DNA of 64,000 bases, taken from assembly GCA_963930775.1 (NCBI GenBank), contig OZ005697.1, forward strand, positions 5,292,292 to 5,356,291, written 5' to 3'. Shown in pieces: positions 54,201 through 56,859 of the stretch. The notes beneath the pieces are model-generated. The model made no database searches and had not been told where the DNA came from. It worked only from the letters and a program-made list of their open reading frames with translations. The stretch comes from Cliona cf. orientalis (lineage: Eukaryota; Porifera; Demospongiae; Clionaida; Clionaidae). Position numbers and translations under genes: made by a program. Every line of letters begins with the position of its first letter. The stretch's first letter is position 1.

Positions 54201-56412
54201 GGCGGCCCTCCAGGACAAAACCTTGTCTGACGACTCACCATCTTAGAGTTTTCGAAAAAGCGCTTACTTGGCACTGCTCCGATCGATGGACTAGCGTGAA
54301 CCACAGCAAAGTCAGTTCGTTCAAGTCTCTAGTCTTCAAAAAAAGACGCAGAAATTCGGACTTTTGTTTACTTCTGGAAATGGTCGACACTCGTTCGCGT
54401 TTCTGACAAAACCACATTAAAACATACGTGAATTGTGTCCGTGCGCAATCATTTATAAATAGCCCGTTGAATACTACCCCGTAACCTTAAGCGGATTTGA
54501 ATTAAGTGGACTACACTGTATATATCAGAGCCATGTTTATAATTTTAATGTGGCACAGATGTTATAATTATACTATAGAATCCCGCAATTACACCCCCCC
54601 TCGCGCATAAGCCCCCCTGCATTTTTAGCTCAAGTTCTTGCATAGGTAGTTTTGTCTCACGTATAAGCCCCCCCTCTCTGACTGTAAAATGCAGACATTA
54701 CAGATCATAAGCCAAGTAAAAACAGTAGCCACAAACTAGCTATTTGTGTCTTTTTATGCCTTACTTTACTGTTTTTCTTGAGTTTTGCCCACCAAATAGC
54801 CGAGAGATCGCACGCCCATGTGGCATTTGATGGTCGGTAATGGTCGTCATACACTATAAATACACCTGATAATAATAATGTACAATGCTATTAATTTAGC
54901 AAAGTAAACAAAAGATCCAAAAAATAATGTGTACAGGCTCTTGAAAGAAAATGTAAACATGCATGAGAATGTCAAAAGTAGCTAACTGAAAGCACGTACA
55001 AAACAGCCAAACATTCATCATTTTGCAACTCGTGATACACTGTCAGTCTTGGTGAAACCATTCACTGCCTAGCATCACCATGAGCCCAGCCTCAGGCAAT
55101 CAGTAAGCGAAGGTGGGTGGATCCACAACAGCAAGCGATTTCACTGCATGATTTCTAGTGATTTCTTGATTGATTTCTGTGGATTTCTGCTAATTTCTAA
55201 GCAAGGTGTACGAGATTTCTTTTATTGTGGACCCCTCGACCCACGTGGCATTTGACAGTTGGTAATGGTCATCACACGGAAATGTAACAATCCCACATAC
55301 ATGTATAAGCCCTCTCCCCACTTTTGCCCAGTGCTATATAGCATGCACAAGGGGGGGGGGGGGCGTAATCACGGGATTCTACGGTACGTACATGTTTATA
55401 TCCCCCGAACAACAGTAATGTCCACAATGCGTGGTACAGTGGCACATACATTATGAATATCATTGTATTGGAGCTGTCTCTAAACCCAGACTACCTTCTT
55501 AAATTGATGCTGCCCCCTCTGTCCTTCAAGAGCTTATCAGAAAGCAAAAGTCAATAATGATCAGCAAATGATGCCAATGTTTAACAAAGCATTTCTGCGA
55601 CATACTGAACCACAAGACACCACATTAATTTTTATACAATGTACCGTACCCTTTACAAGTTTCCCAAGTACAATATCGTGTAGGAGAACAAGGGGTAAGG
55701 CCATTTTTCCATGTGCAAAGCACACGATTTCTAGGGGGGATCTGCCAGGAAACTTTTTGCATTTTAGACTCCCTGAGATTGCTTCTGATGCATTCTCAGA
55801 CACAAATTTGAGAAGTCTTTGTACATGTACATATACATGTAGCATTACTCAGCAGACACTTTGAATGCTCATACAGTAGTGTCCCGGGAAAGAGCCCATG
55901 GGTGCTTAAACAAAACTTGCAATTTTAGCCTGCATGGGCGCTTATCTGGGATCAAAATTCCATACATTTGTATAGAAGCTGCTATAGTGGCCCCTAGAAA
56001 TGCGGTACATGGGCACTTGCCCGGGACACTAAAATAATATCTTACTATCATTGCTACTATTATTCACGTTATGATGATTCTTGGCTTTATGCGTGTGATA
56101 ATACTGGTTTCACAAGGGGGGGGGCGATCGAGTGCTCCCCTACCCCCGCTTAATGAAGCCCTGCTTTACATAAGCATCAAGGACTAATATGCTTTCAACA
56201 TCCATCAGAGTAAAAACTTACTTTGCAATGGCAGCTTGTGCAATGGCCTGAGCATTAATAGACTGTCCTCCACTTATACTGGGCTTTTTCATCTGAGGTC
56301 CTTCATCACCTAAAAGATATACAGTGTACATCTCCATTACGATTCTAACTACATGTATAATAATTATCTTAGGCCTCACCTTCATCCAATGGTCGCTTTC
56401 TCGAGTTGCTAT
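5960..56412 (-). CDS. FUBP-like: FUBP/KHSRP-like KH-domain protein (14 exons, partial)
   Basis: Far-upstream-element-binding proteins are nuclear single-stranded nucleic-acid-binding proteins that act on MYC-type promoters, splicing and AU-rich mRNA decay. Assembled exons (high to low coordinate): 56380-56412, 56222-56309, 44977-45050, 43168-43239, 40223-40283, 39078-39138, 37739-37777, 37188-37257, 36177-36208, 25360-25458, 9197-9244, 7432-7500, 6123-6225, 5960-6066. They sum to 956 bp and stay in one open frame with GT-AG introns throughout. The order is a KRPL segment, KH1 with GRQG, KH2 with GKGG followed by ERAGCKMQMIQDG, and KH3 with GRNG. This is the FUBP arrangement; KH2 and KH3 are close to vertebrate FUBP1/KHSRP. 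Missing: the start exon(s) above 56412, and KH4 and the tail below 5960. Introns of 11.2, 10.7 and 16.1 kb hold nearly all the mobile elements of the window. Family assignment is firm; the choice among FUBP1, 2 and 3 is not possible. Confidence 0.88.
6123..6225 (-). CDS. FUBP-like: FUBP-like exon 13, KH3 first half
   Basis: 103 bp, acceptor TTGGCAG, donor GTATGA. It encodes VQVPKPLVGFVIGRNGEHI, with the GRNG loop typical of FUBP KH3, then NIQNTCGVRLQFQN. Confidence 0.9.
6682..6892. repeat. TACCGTA-type MITE, GGTCGGGTTTTAAT family
   Basis: A 211-bp element with inverted ends: TACCGTAGGTCGGGTTTTAAT on the left, matched by ATTAAAACCCGTCCTACAGTA on the right. A second copy lies at 25034-25243. 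Ends share TA, so the duplication is probably TA. Confidence 0.75.
7432..7500 (-). CDS. FUBP-like: FUBP-like exon 12, KH2-KH3 linker
   Basis: 69 bp, phase 0, acceptor CTGTAG, donor GTTAGT. It encodes ARGLVPGSFP and then a Gly-rich stretch ending QTIE, leading straight into KH3. Confidence 0.82.
7684..7974. repeat. TACCGTA-type MITE, CTCTGGTTATTAAGCGC family
   Basis: A 291-bp element with ends TACCGTAAACTCTGGTTATT and AATAACCAGAGTATACGGTA. A truncated relative lies at about 60727-61025, sharing the internal AGATATCTTTGGAGAAAT stretch and the right end. It lies in the intron between exons 11 and 12. Confidence 0.75.
7975..9196. other. Intron sequence, no gene seen
   Basis: Part of the intron between exons 11 and 12 of the KH-domain gene. 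It begins with a MITE-like remnant (TGTATGGCGGGTAATTTTTATG near 7979). Nothing else was recognised. Confidence 0.4.
9197..9244 (-). CDS. FUBP-like: FUBP-like exon 11, end of KH2
   Basis: 48 bp, phase 0, acceptor CTACAG. The intron after it begins GTTTGT. It encodes KARDLVFQLIEQKELE, the last helix of KH2. Confidence 0.85.
9785..10330 (+). repeat. About 500-bp dispersed repeat, copy 1
   Basis: Recurs in the opposite orientation at 45345-45860 and in part at 56860-57240. Shared blocks include TTTCAGACGATC, the CCTCGAGCGAAGC palindrome, GGTGGTAGATTCGACAGAG and CTCGATGCAGGTCAATAGCAG (all read on one strand or the other). Similar short frames of about 60 codons occur at 10016-10204 (plus) and 45459-45641 (minus). 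This is expected of aligned repeat copies and I do not call it a gene. Confidence 0.65.
10365..10394. repeat. (TG)n microsatellite
   Basis: Fifteen TG units followed by a short GA run to about 10407. Located in the 16-kb intron. Confidence 0.95.
10408..11027. other. Intron sequence, no gene seen
   Basis: A frame at 10430-10657 (minus) and overlapping plus-strand frames are short and match nothing I know. AAGTGC-CTGGATGC near 10688 and the following text read like decayed coding sequence, but no family is recognisable. Confidence 0.3.
11028..11456. mobile_element. Tc1/mariner-like MITE (CAGTGGAACCT ends)
   Basis: A 429-bp element. Ends are CAGTGGAACCTGCTTTAGCG on the left and CGCTTTAGACAGGTTCCACTG on the right, flanked by TA (11026-11027 and 11457-11458). 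CAGTGGAACC ends and TA duplication are typical of Tc1/mariner/pogo elements. No transposase inside. Confidence 0.75.
11457..11950. other. Intron sequence with possible decayed coding remnant
   Basis: No intact gene. Text near 11690-11900 could be a degenerate protein-coding fragment of a mobile element, but I cannot name it. Confidence 0.25.
12333..14271 (+). pseudogene. Decayed Academ-type transposase: ZAD-like zinc finger plus DUF6589-type region
   Basis: Start chosen at ATG 12333 (MSFGRTCRLC). The first exon, to about 12711, has a ZAD-like zinc module: CRLC, then a GLPQHICSVCKKRLE segment (C-x2-C pairs), then GVSPDTARARP. After an intron region, an exon from 13100 (acceptor TTTCAG) to 13591 reads SAYDEEYNVAYALAMG and later SSICSQNDQRNKFKTG. 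The next exon, from 13658 (acceptor CTGCAG), reads IYTRLNHVNVCMSYPATLRL and VGDNVNKKKKVRDERSDNQS. These match a family I know from sponge and cnidarian genomes and associate with DUF6589. A frameshift lies near 13950 and an in-frame TGA at about 14151. Coding stops at the foldback insertion and resumes at 15807 with GGSQRQLMDGNTPGAY. The catalytic C-terminal half is missing. The intron between the first two exons is uncertain. Confidence 0.7.
14272..15806. mobile_element. GCATG-rich foldback element inserted in the transposase gene
   Basis: Begins CTACTCAAAATGGAACACCT and ends with the complement of CTACTCAAAATGGAGCGCCT. Inverted similarity extends about 50 bp into GAAACATGCATGTTTCAGCAC. Both flanks (14272-14740 and 15470-15806) are packed with CATGCATG units joined by TTTC, TTCC or AAAC, about 25 copies by eye. 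A run of variants (TATTCCATGCGT) covers 14578-14700. The centre is AT-rich with a long C run at about 15077-15105. Removing exactly 14272-15806 restores the transposase reading frame (CKRQIA then GGSQRQ), so the insertion seems to have no target duplication. Apparent frames of up to about 200 codons come from the repeats and are not genes. Confidence 0.7.
15807..15854 (+). pseudogene. Transposase fragment resuming after the foldback insertion
   Basis: Reads GGSQRQLMDGNTPGAY and then a stop. In related proteins the text CxRQ-AGSQRxLMDGDTP is continuous, so this is the other side of the insertion. Coding similarity ends after NTPG. An internal deletion must have removed the rest of the transposase together with the C-terminal part of the helicase that faces it. 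Confidence 0.65.
15887..16371 (-). pseudogene. RecQ-like superfamily 2 helicase, N-terminal fragment
   Basis: Runs from about 16371 (AIEYALKKVGSP, after a possible acceptor) to a stop at 15887. It holds motif 0 (LKPEQQ), motif I (LPTGFWKSMCFKLLPF), motif Ia (LVLSPLISLM) and motif II (MDEVHCRSKW). These are characteristic of RecQ-type DNA helicases carried by this transposon group. Motif I normally has TGFGKS; the second Gly is Trp (codon at 16238-16240), which should prevent normal ATP binding. Motif II is DEVH rather than DEAH. Motifs III to VI and everything after SKW are missing. It faces the transposase gene tail to tail. The frame is otherwise open, so decay after the internal deletion is not extreme. 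Confidence 0.8.
17144..17380. other. Intron sequence, no gene seen
   Basis: Short single-copy-looking stretch between the split MITE and the next repeat; nothing recognised. Confidence 0.35.
17381..18933 (+). repeat. AGTAGGGATGG repeat, copy 2 (3' truncated)
   Basis: Same order of blocks as copy 1: GGGATGGCCTGCAGATATGC, TTTC run near 17565, GAGTACAAATCCACTCC (17628), GCCATGGTGAAGTCATGTGAC (17787), then the left arm of the 3' hairpin (18700-18805) and its loop to about 18930. The right hairpin arm is missing; a transposase remnant begins at that point. Confidence 0.7.
18936..20660 (+). pseudogene. Academ-type relic with XPG-like nuclease and Cys-rich finger
   Basis: Plus-strand remnants, in order: VFVAGHHNGKDGDSAYY and NAEEADTRIWLHA then VYSPDTD (about 18990-19165), an XPG/FEN1-like acidic nuclease core; then, after an insertion at 19166-19583, ALFISLFMVNPIVQDV and LVSLYILSGCDYTSFFAGM (to about 19815), the GCDY-x-GIG helix-hairpin-helix region of FEN1-like nucleases. 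A frameshift follows, then CGKTSFMKALFDHASF. Near 20315-20430 a Cys-rich finger reads CACKKYKSKIKQC and CGPGCSCCDCHNG, and an acidic tail ends near 20650. XPG-like nuclease plus a Cys8 finger is characteristic of the other Academ branch. Several frameshifts and stops break it, and the N-terminal transposase part is absent. No inverted ends were found for it. Confidence 0.65.
19166..19583. mobile_element. MULE-like MITE with perfect 9-bp target duplication
   Basis: A 418-bp element with ends CAGAGGAGGTTGGACATGCG and the complement CAGAGGAGGTTGGCCACGCA. Duplication agacacaga at 19157-19165 and 19584-19592. It sits inside the nuclease coding remnant, after VYSPDTD. A 9-bp duplication with long inverted ends suggests MuDR-type transposition, but the CAGAGG ends are also seen in hAT elements, which make 8-bp duplications. 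Confidence 0.75.
20661..21476. other. Intron sequence, no gene seen
   Basis: No gene or clear inverted repeat recognised. An 82-codon minus frame at 20655-20903 has no recognisable motif. Confidence 0.35.
21477..22880. repeat. AGTAGGGATGG 5' fragment and diverged units of the CACTAAGTAGAAAA repeat
   Basis: 21477-21600 is a 5' fragment of the AGTAGGGATGG repeat. From about 21690 to 22330 and again 22680-22880 are diverged units also found in tandem at 46955-49240. Shared text includes ACACTAAGCAGAAAAAA, CCCATTCTG-GCCCA-TAAAAATTATGTCCCCAAGTGCTCC and GCATGGCTTCCCT. Some units are in the opposite orientation to the tandem block. Confidence 0.6.
23006..24365. repeat. TACAGTGTAGTCCACTTAA element, copy 1, with a nested repeat
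   Basis: Ends TACAGTGTAGTCCACTTAAT and TTAAGTGGACTACACTGTA. Just inside are ATTCAAATCTGCTTAAGACA and the complement of AATTTTCGTTTAATTCAAAT. A second copy lies at 53478-54520 in the opposite orientation. The interior is filled by other repeats, including 23508-24125. Non-coding. Confidence 0.7.
23508..24125. repeat. GTGTCATGCAGGGCCTGT repeat, copy with GGGGCGAGCCTGAGC ends
   Basis: Left GTGTCATGCAGGGCCTGTTT followed by GGGGCGAGCCTGAGC; right GCTCAGGCTCGCCCCAATTA. Related copies: about 28730-29305, 43838-44375, and end fragments at 4366-4409 and 63594-63640. The middle shares GAGCTGAC and CTCGCTCTC-CTCC-TTTGGAG with the other copies. Non-coding. Confidence 0.6.
25034..25243. repeat. TACCGTA-type MITE, second copy of the 6682 family
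   Basis: A 210-bp element. Ends TACCGTAGGACGGGTTTTAAT and ATTAAAACCGACCTACAGTA. It lies 117 bp from exon 10 of the KH-domain gene. Confidence 0.75.
25360..25458 (-). CDS. FUBP-like: FUBP-like exon 10, KH2 core
   Basis: 99 bp, phase 0 on both sides, acceptor TTTAACAG, donor GTATGT. It encodes ERAGCKMQMIQDG and PLRMTGTAEACR, close to the KH2 signature of vertebrate FUBP proteins. It sits between introns of 10.7 and 16.1 kb. Confidence 0.9.
25459..26125. other. Intron sequence, no gene seen
   Basis: Start of the 10.7-kb intron upstream of exon 10. AT-rich; no feature recognised. Confidence 0.35.
26126..27708. repeat. 1.6-kb near-perfect palindrome
   Basis: Two arms of about 770-790 bp in inverted orientation, centred near 26917. 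Outer ends pair ATGTAATAGTTATAT with ATATAACTATTACAT. Inner ends pair TTTACTTAGCAACAACATAG with its complement around ATCCCGTTACTATGTT, which occurs three times at the centre. Arm similarity looks above 90% by eye, with small indels. A possible tgcaat duplication flanks it (26118-26123 and 27718-27723), but this is weak. Frames inside (for example 27070-27354 minus) are not recognisable proteins. Best read as a foldback-type mobile element; an inverted duplication is the alternative. Confidence 0.8.
27740..27913. repeat. MITE of the AGTGCCC family
   Basis: Starts TACCGTAGTGCCCCCAGGTAA and ends TTTACGGTA. The internal AAGTGCCCATGGGCGCTTAAAC and CATACATTTGTATAGAAGCTGCTA recur at 55872-56031, and a fragment lies at about 43308-43355. 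Confidence 0.6.
28198..28565. repeat. G-run element related to the one at 52737
   Basis: Begins with a run of G at 28201-28225 and a C run at 28233-28242. The part from about 28243 shares GAGAGTAGCCACCATC, GGTGAAAGTGTC, AAAGTGGCAATTTTGCT and GAAGCTTCACGCTACA with the reverse complement of 52860-53170. Probably a truncated copy. Confidence 0.55.
28730..29305. repeat. GGGGCGAGCCTGAGC repeat, second copy
   Basis: Left end CAGGACCTATTTGGGGTGAGCCTGAG; right end GCTCAGGCTTGGCCCCAGTAA. Same family as 23508-24125, in the same orientation. Confidence 0.55.
29309..30520 (+). repeat. AGTAGGGATGG repeat fragments (copy 7)
   Basis: A 3'-end fragment at 29309-29400, then the middle part (TGTTACCATGGTGAAGTCATGTGAC, about 29625) and a complete 3' hairpin at about 30105-30520 with AGTAGGGATGGGAGG and CATTCCTACGCTTGCTTTTT arms. 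It abuts the next copy at 30524. Confidence 0.6.
30804..30981 (+). repeat. 5' LTR of the Gypsy element
   Basis: 178 bp, TG...CA ends. It lacks a 9-bp stretch and a 3-bp stretch present in the 3' LTR. CATTATTATGTAATG is the likely AT-rich promoter part, but no clear TATA box was assigned. Confidence 0.88.
31095..31944 (+). pseudogene. Gypsy gag with two zinc knuckles
   Basis: Starts at ATG 31095 (MVATYPVAPPEP). A frameshift lies near 31233-31243, before MGDNADDIFQSFEL; the capsid-like part then runs to a stop at 31712. Further frame changes lead into a nucleocapsid part with CTRCGRSPMHDRQHC (from 31729) and CHKCSKRDHFKAMC, the second a standard C-x2-C-x4-H-x4-C knuckle. Its product would package element RNA. 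It ends at TAG 31942-31944. Confidence 0.75.
31956..34878 (+). pseudogene. Gypsy pol: protease, RT, RNase H, integrase
   Basis: Protease active site DTGA at 31986-31997. The RT region begins near 32330 and is interrupted by a stop at about 32694 and further shifts. The catalytic box at 32807-32818 reads LIDD where YxDD is usual. RNase H has ADASS (Asp 33254-33256) and QIEKEALA, but the third acidic position in TDHKPL is Asn (33455-33457). After a frameshift near 33540 come the linker and the integrase HHCC finger (HTGHKG and CPEC, about 33908-34020). The core has TDLFEW (34098), SDNGPQY (34255) and GEVERA (34352), with a frameshift near 34126 and a TGA near 34226. A C-terminal part runs to 34878. 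The copy is dead. Confidence 0.8.
34910..35099 (+). repeat. 3' LTR of the Gypsy element
   Basis: 190 bp, TGTGGTATTAG to GCAATACA, directly after the polypurine tract and before gtagt. Confidence 0.88.
36177..36208 (-). CDS. FUBP-like: FUBP-like exon 9, KH2 GxxG microexon
   Basis: A 32-bp exon, acceptor TTTTTCAG, donor GTAAGA. It completes the Gly codon and reads KGGEMIKVLQ, the GxxG loop and helix of KH2. Both neighbours need exactly this phase, and the fit to FUBP KH2 is strong. It lies about 30 bp from the end of a repeat copy. Confidence 0.85.
36209..37187. other. Intron sequence, no gene seen
   Basis: Intron between exons 8 and 9 of the KH-domain gene (979 bp). No repeat family was recognised with certainty. 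Confidence 0.4.
37188..37257 (-). CDS. FUBP-like: FUBP-like exon 8, start of KH2
   Basis: 70 bp, acceptor CTTTCAG, donor GTACCT. It encodes GQEVFEVMIAANKVGLVIG, aligning with the start of KH2 in FUBP proteins. The leading ATG could suggest a start codon, but the acceptor just before it and the exons upstream argue for an internal exon. Confidence 0.85.
37739..37777 (-). CDS. FUBP-like: FUBP-like exon 7, linker
   Basis: 39 bp, phase 0 on both sides, acceptor TTTTTCAG, donor GTACAT. It encodes FLICDIHVPKELQ. It rests on splice sites and phase only, since the linker is not conserved in the family. It could be skipped without breaking the frame. Confidence 0.6.
37778..39077. other. Intron sequence, no gene seen
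   Basis: Intron between exons 6 and 7 (1300 bp). Plus-strand frames at 38117-38350 and 38489-38731 carry no motif I recognise. Confidence 0.4.
39078..39138 (-). CDS. FUBP-like: FUBP-like exon 6, end of KH1
   Basis: 61 bp, acceptor CTACAG, donor GTGAGT. It encodes KAKMLVSKVVEDAGGA, the last helix of KH1 and the start of the linker to KH2. Confidence 0.85.
39139..40222. other. Intron sequence, no gene seen
   Basis: Intron between exons 5 and 6 (1084 bp). Around 39255-39480 is a MITE-like remnant with AAATTTTCATCAATG and GGAAATTTCCATGGAT text, related to fragments near 21380-21460. No gene. Confidence 0.35.
40223..40283 (-). CDS. FUBP-like: FUBP-like exon 5, KH1 strand 3
   Basis: 61 bp, acceptor GTATGTAG, donor GTAAGT. 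It encodes GERNVTICGLPDTVE, the (I/L)xGxPxxV(E/Q) part of KH1. Codons are split on both sides in matching phase. Confidence 0.85.
40367..40608. mobile_element. Foldback MITE with 7-bp target duplication
   Basis: A 242-bp element with imperfect inverted arms along most of its length: CAGGAGCATATGAGC/GCGGCTAATATGCTCCTG, GGAGCGTG/CACGCTCC, and TGCCATCGAAATACAAATTC with its complement. Duplication ctaacat at 40360-40366 and 40609-40615. It lies 84 bp from exon 5. Confidence 0.7.
40609..41307. other. Intron sequence, no gene seen
   Basis: AT-rich. Contains text (GGTACATTTTTCTGCA near 40759) shared with the MITE at about 59506-59740. No gene. Confidence 0.35.
41308..41517. mobile_element. MITE with GTTAGTTTCTCGTC ends and 3-bp duplication
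   Basis: A 210-bp element with ends GTTAGTTTCTCGTC and GACGAGAAACTAAC, flanked by att on both sides (41305-41307 and 41518-41520). A 3-bp AT-rich duplication suggests PIF/Harbinger, but this is not proven. Confidence 0.55.
41518..42525. other. Intron sequence with a long G run
   Basis: No gene seen. 42229-42267 is a run of G with one A interruption, preceded by text resembling the other G-run elements (AATTCAGTAGTGTGAAACTCTGGAG follows it). Confidence 0.45.
42526..42976. mobile_element. MITE with TACCGTATAGCGGGAAATTTTCG ends
   Basis: A 451-bp element. Ends TACCGTATAGCGGGAAATTT and AAATTTCCCGCTATACGGTA, near-perfect inverted repeats with TA at both sides. A 170-bp relative with the same ends is at 58835-59004. 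Confidence 0.8.
42975..43162. mobile_element. MITE abutting the exon 4 splice donor
   Basis: A 188-bp element. Ends TACCATAATCGCAAATATTTTG and CAAAATATTTGCAATTTACAGTA. It shares its left TA with the previous MITE. Its right end at 43162 is five bases from exon 4 (GTGAG then the element). A relative with the same interior (TTTTCGGACAA, CCTTGTAC, GCGTTTAA) lies at 51928-52117. Confidence 0.75.
43168..43239 (-). CDS. FUBP-like: FUBP-like exon 4, KH1 GxxG loop
   Basis: 72 bp, acceptor TTTACAG, donor GTGAGT. It encodes IGRQGEMINKLQ (GxxG loop GRQG) and NAKIQVAP. A MITE ends at 43162, five bases inside the following intron. Confidence 0.88.
43240..44976. repeat. Intron with a GTGTCATGCATGGCCTGTAG repeat copy (43838-44375)
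   Basis: The intron between exons 3 and 4. It contains a MITE fragment of the AGTGTCCC family at about 43308-43400 and the third copy of the repeat seen at 23508 and 28730. That copy has left GTGTCATGCATGGCCTGTAGT and right GCTCAGGCTTGCCCCAATTA. No gene was recognised. Confidence 0.5.
44977..45050 (-). CDS. FUBP-like: FUBP-like exon 3, start of KH1
   Basis: 74 bp, acceptor AATTTAG, donor GTAAGT. It completes the Lys codon, reads VGAQLGLAQM and then IKVPNRLVGLV, the first strand and helix of KH1 up to the base before the GxxG loop. Confidence 0.85.
45345..45860 (-). repeat. About 500-bp dispersed repeat, copy 2
   Basis: Opposite orientation to 9785-10330, with blocks in matching order from TTTTTCAGACGATCATTTTT to TAACTCATGCATATTAGCTA. 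It lies directly beside an AGTAGGGATGG copy. Confidence 0.65.
46955..49240. repeat. Tandem block of CACTAAGTAGAAAA units
   Basis: At least four head-to-tail units of about 380-420 bp: about 46970-47350, 47350-47765, 47770-48145 and 48600-49215. Each starts ACACTAAGTAGA or a derivative, passes ACATGGGCATGCAGAATGGG, TAGAATTAAAGTTACGG, ATGTTTGTATAGG and GTATGGCTCTACT, and ends TTTTTTCTGCTTAGTGTG. The two unit ends are inverted repeats of each other, so each unit looks like a MITE arranged in tandem. A short frame (47551-47772) is repeat-derived. Confidence 0.7.
48703..48955. mobile_element. MITE with AGCCCCGTTTACACGTA ends
   Basis: A 253-bp element inserted in a unit of the tandem block. Ends AGCCCCGTTTACACGTA and TACGTGTAAATGGGGCT, flanked by ttt on both sides. 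The unit without it reads GGGGAATTTTGATTCACG, as seen in neighbouring units. The interior has GGGTTA/TAACCC inverted motifs. Confidence 0.8.
49460..51475 (+). repeat. AGTAGGGATGG repeat, copy 5, split by a MITE
   Basis: 5' part from 49462 (CATAGAGTCGGTAGACTC), TTTC run near 49685, GAGTATAAATCCACTC (49755), GCCATGGTGAAGTCATATGAC (49912), the Academ-like MITE at 50183-50804, then the 3' hairpin at 51100-51475. Head-to-head with copy 4. Confidence 0.7.
50183..50804. mobile_element. Academ-like MITE, intact, perfect 9-bp duplication
   Basis: A 622-bp element with ends TAGCCTCGAACCCAGGCTCA and the matching complement at 50785-50804. Duplication catatgaac at 50174-50182 and 50805-50813. It is the intact sister of the element split at 11951-17143. 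The last 70 bp of each end (CAGGCTC, CTTTCGGGGGGAGGGGAAAG, AGAGCCTGGTAC, GCATGCGC) resemble the ends of the coding element at 12090-16654. Confidence 0.85.
51928..52117. mobile_element. MITE with TACCGTAAATCGCGAATATTTC ends
   Basis: A 190-bp element. Ends TACCGTAAATCGCGAATATT and AATATTCGCGATTTACAGTA. Same family as 42975-43162. Confidence 0.75.
52118..52736. other. Intron sequence, no gene seen
   Basis: Holds a fragment (52236-52310) of the TAGAATCCCG element found at 54576-55381, including a C run. Nothing coding. Confidence 0.45.
52737..53229. mobile_element. G-run element with CAGGGTTTCATTT ends
   Basis: A 493-bp element. Ends CAGGGTTTCATTT and AAATGAAACCCTG. A G run at about 52766-52788 lies just inside the left end and a C run at about 53203-53216 just inside the right. 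Flanked by ctact on both sides (52732-52736 and 53230-53234). Relative at 28198. Confidence 0.7.
53478..54520. repeat. TACAGTGTAGTCCACTTAA element, copy 2, with nested TTAA element
   Basis: Inverted relative to 23006-24365. Left TACAAAGTGTAGTCCACTTA, right TTAAGTGGACTACACTGTA. Without the 663-bp insertion it would be about 380 bp. Confidence 0.7.
53828..54486. mobile_element. TTAA-flanked element with GGTTACGGG ends
   Basis: A 659-bp element inside the previous repeat. Ends GGTTACGGGATAG and CTACCCCGTAACC, flanked by TTAA on both sides (53824-53827 and 54487-54490). TTAA targets are typical of piggyBac and Kolobok elements. No transposase was recognised; the frame at 53807-54076 (minus) has no known motif. 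Confidence 0.7.
54576..55381. mobile_element. Element with TAGAATCCCG ends and terminal C/G runs
   Basis: About 806 bp. Left TAGAATCCCGCAATTACACC followed by a C run; right a G run followed by CGTAATCACGGGATTCTA. Contains two copies of GTGGCATTTGA-GGT-GGTAATGGTC (near 54819 and 55246). A fragment of a second copy is at 52236. Confidence 0.65.
55872..56031. mobile_element. MITE with AGTGTCCCGGG ends
   Basis: Left TACAGTAGTGTCCCGGGAAAG, right TTGCCCGGGACACTA. Internal CATACATTTGTATAGAAGCT is shared with 27740-27913. It lies 190 bp from exon 2. Confidence 0.65.
56222..56309 (-). CDS. FUBP-like: FUBP-like exon 2
   Basis: 88 bp after a 70-bp intron. Acceptor TTTTAG, donor GTAAGT. It encodes DEGPQMKKPSIS and ends AIAQAAIAK, with AA of the last Lys codon before the 11.2-kb intron. 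Low-complexity linker before KH1. Confidence 0.8.
56380..56412 (-). CDS. FUBP-like: FUBP-like exon 1 of those seen
   Basis: 33 bp, entering in phase with a split Asp codon (x|AT), acceptor CTGTAG, donor GTGAGG. It encodes SNSRKRPLDEG, matching the basic KRPL(E/D) segment that precedes KH1 in FUBP proteins. An exon upstream must supply the first base of the split codon; I did not find it. Confidence 0.75.
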
Positions 56413-56588
56413 CTACAGGACAAAAAAGGATCACTCAATATACATTGTACGTGTACACTGTACATAAATGCACCTTTAGTAGCATATGTACGTGCTATTA
56501 TCACCATCAGATTATTCAAAGGGGGTTCATACAGATAAAGGCAGGATAGAAATAAATAGTTAATATTACTAACCAGCGATGTCACTAT

Positions 56589-56684
56589 GTATACCATAGA
56601 TGATTTCCACCTGCTCTAACTGCGCCTGCAGGTGGAAATCATCTAAGGTACATGTACTTGGTATTAGTACTATGGTATACCAAT
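56589..56684. repeat. Nested hairpin upstream of the first exon seen
   Basis: ATAGATGATTTCCACCTG (56596-56613) pairs with CAGGTGGAAATCATCTAA (56629-56646). Outside it, GTATACCATAG pairs with CTATGGTATAC (to about 56683). Perfect inner stem of 16 bp or more. It may be a small foldback repeat; no RNA function can be assigned. Confidence 0.6.
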
Positions 56685-56859
56685 GCTCCACCATACGTAG
56701 GTACTGTATATTGAATAAATTATTGTGGGCTAGGGTAGCTCTCACTTATTAGTTTTTGAATTGAATTGACTATGGATGCTCTACATGAGGGCATGGATAC
56801 ACGTCTTGGATGCGCCAGGTTGCTATAAATACGTAATGCAGGCGGAGAGAAAGTCTGCA

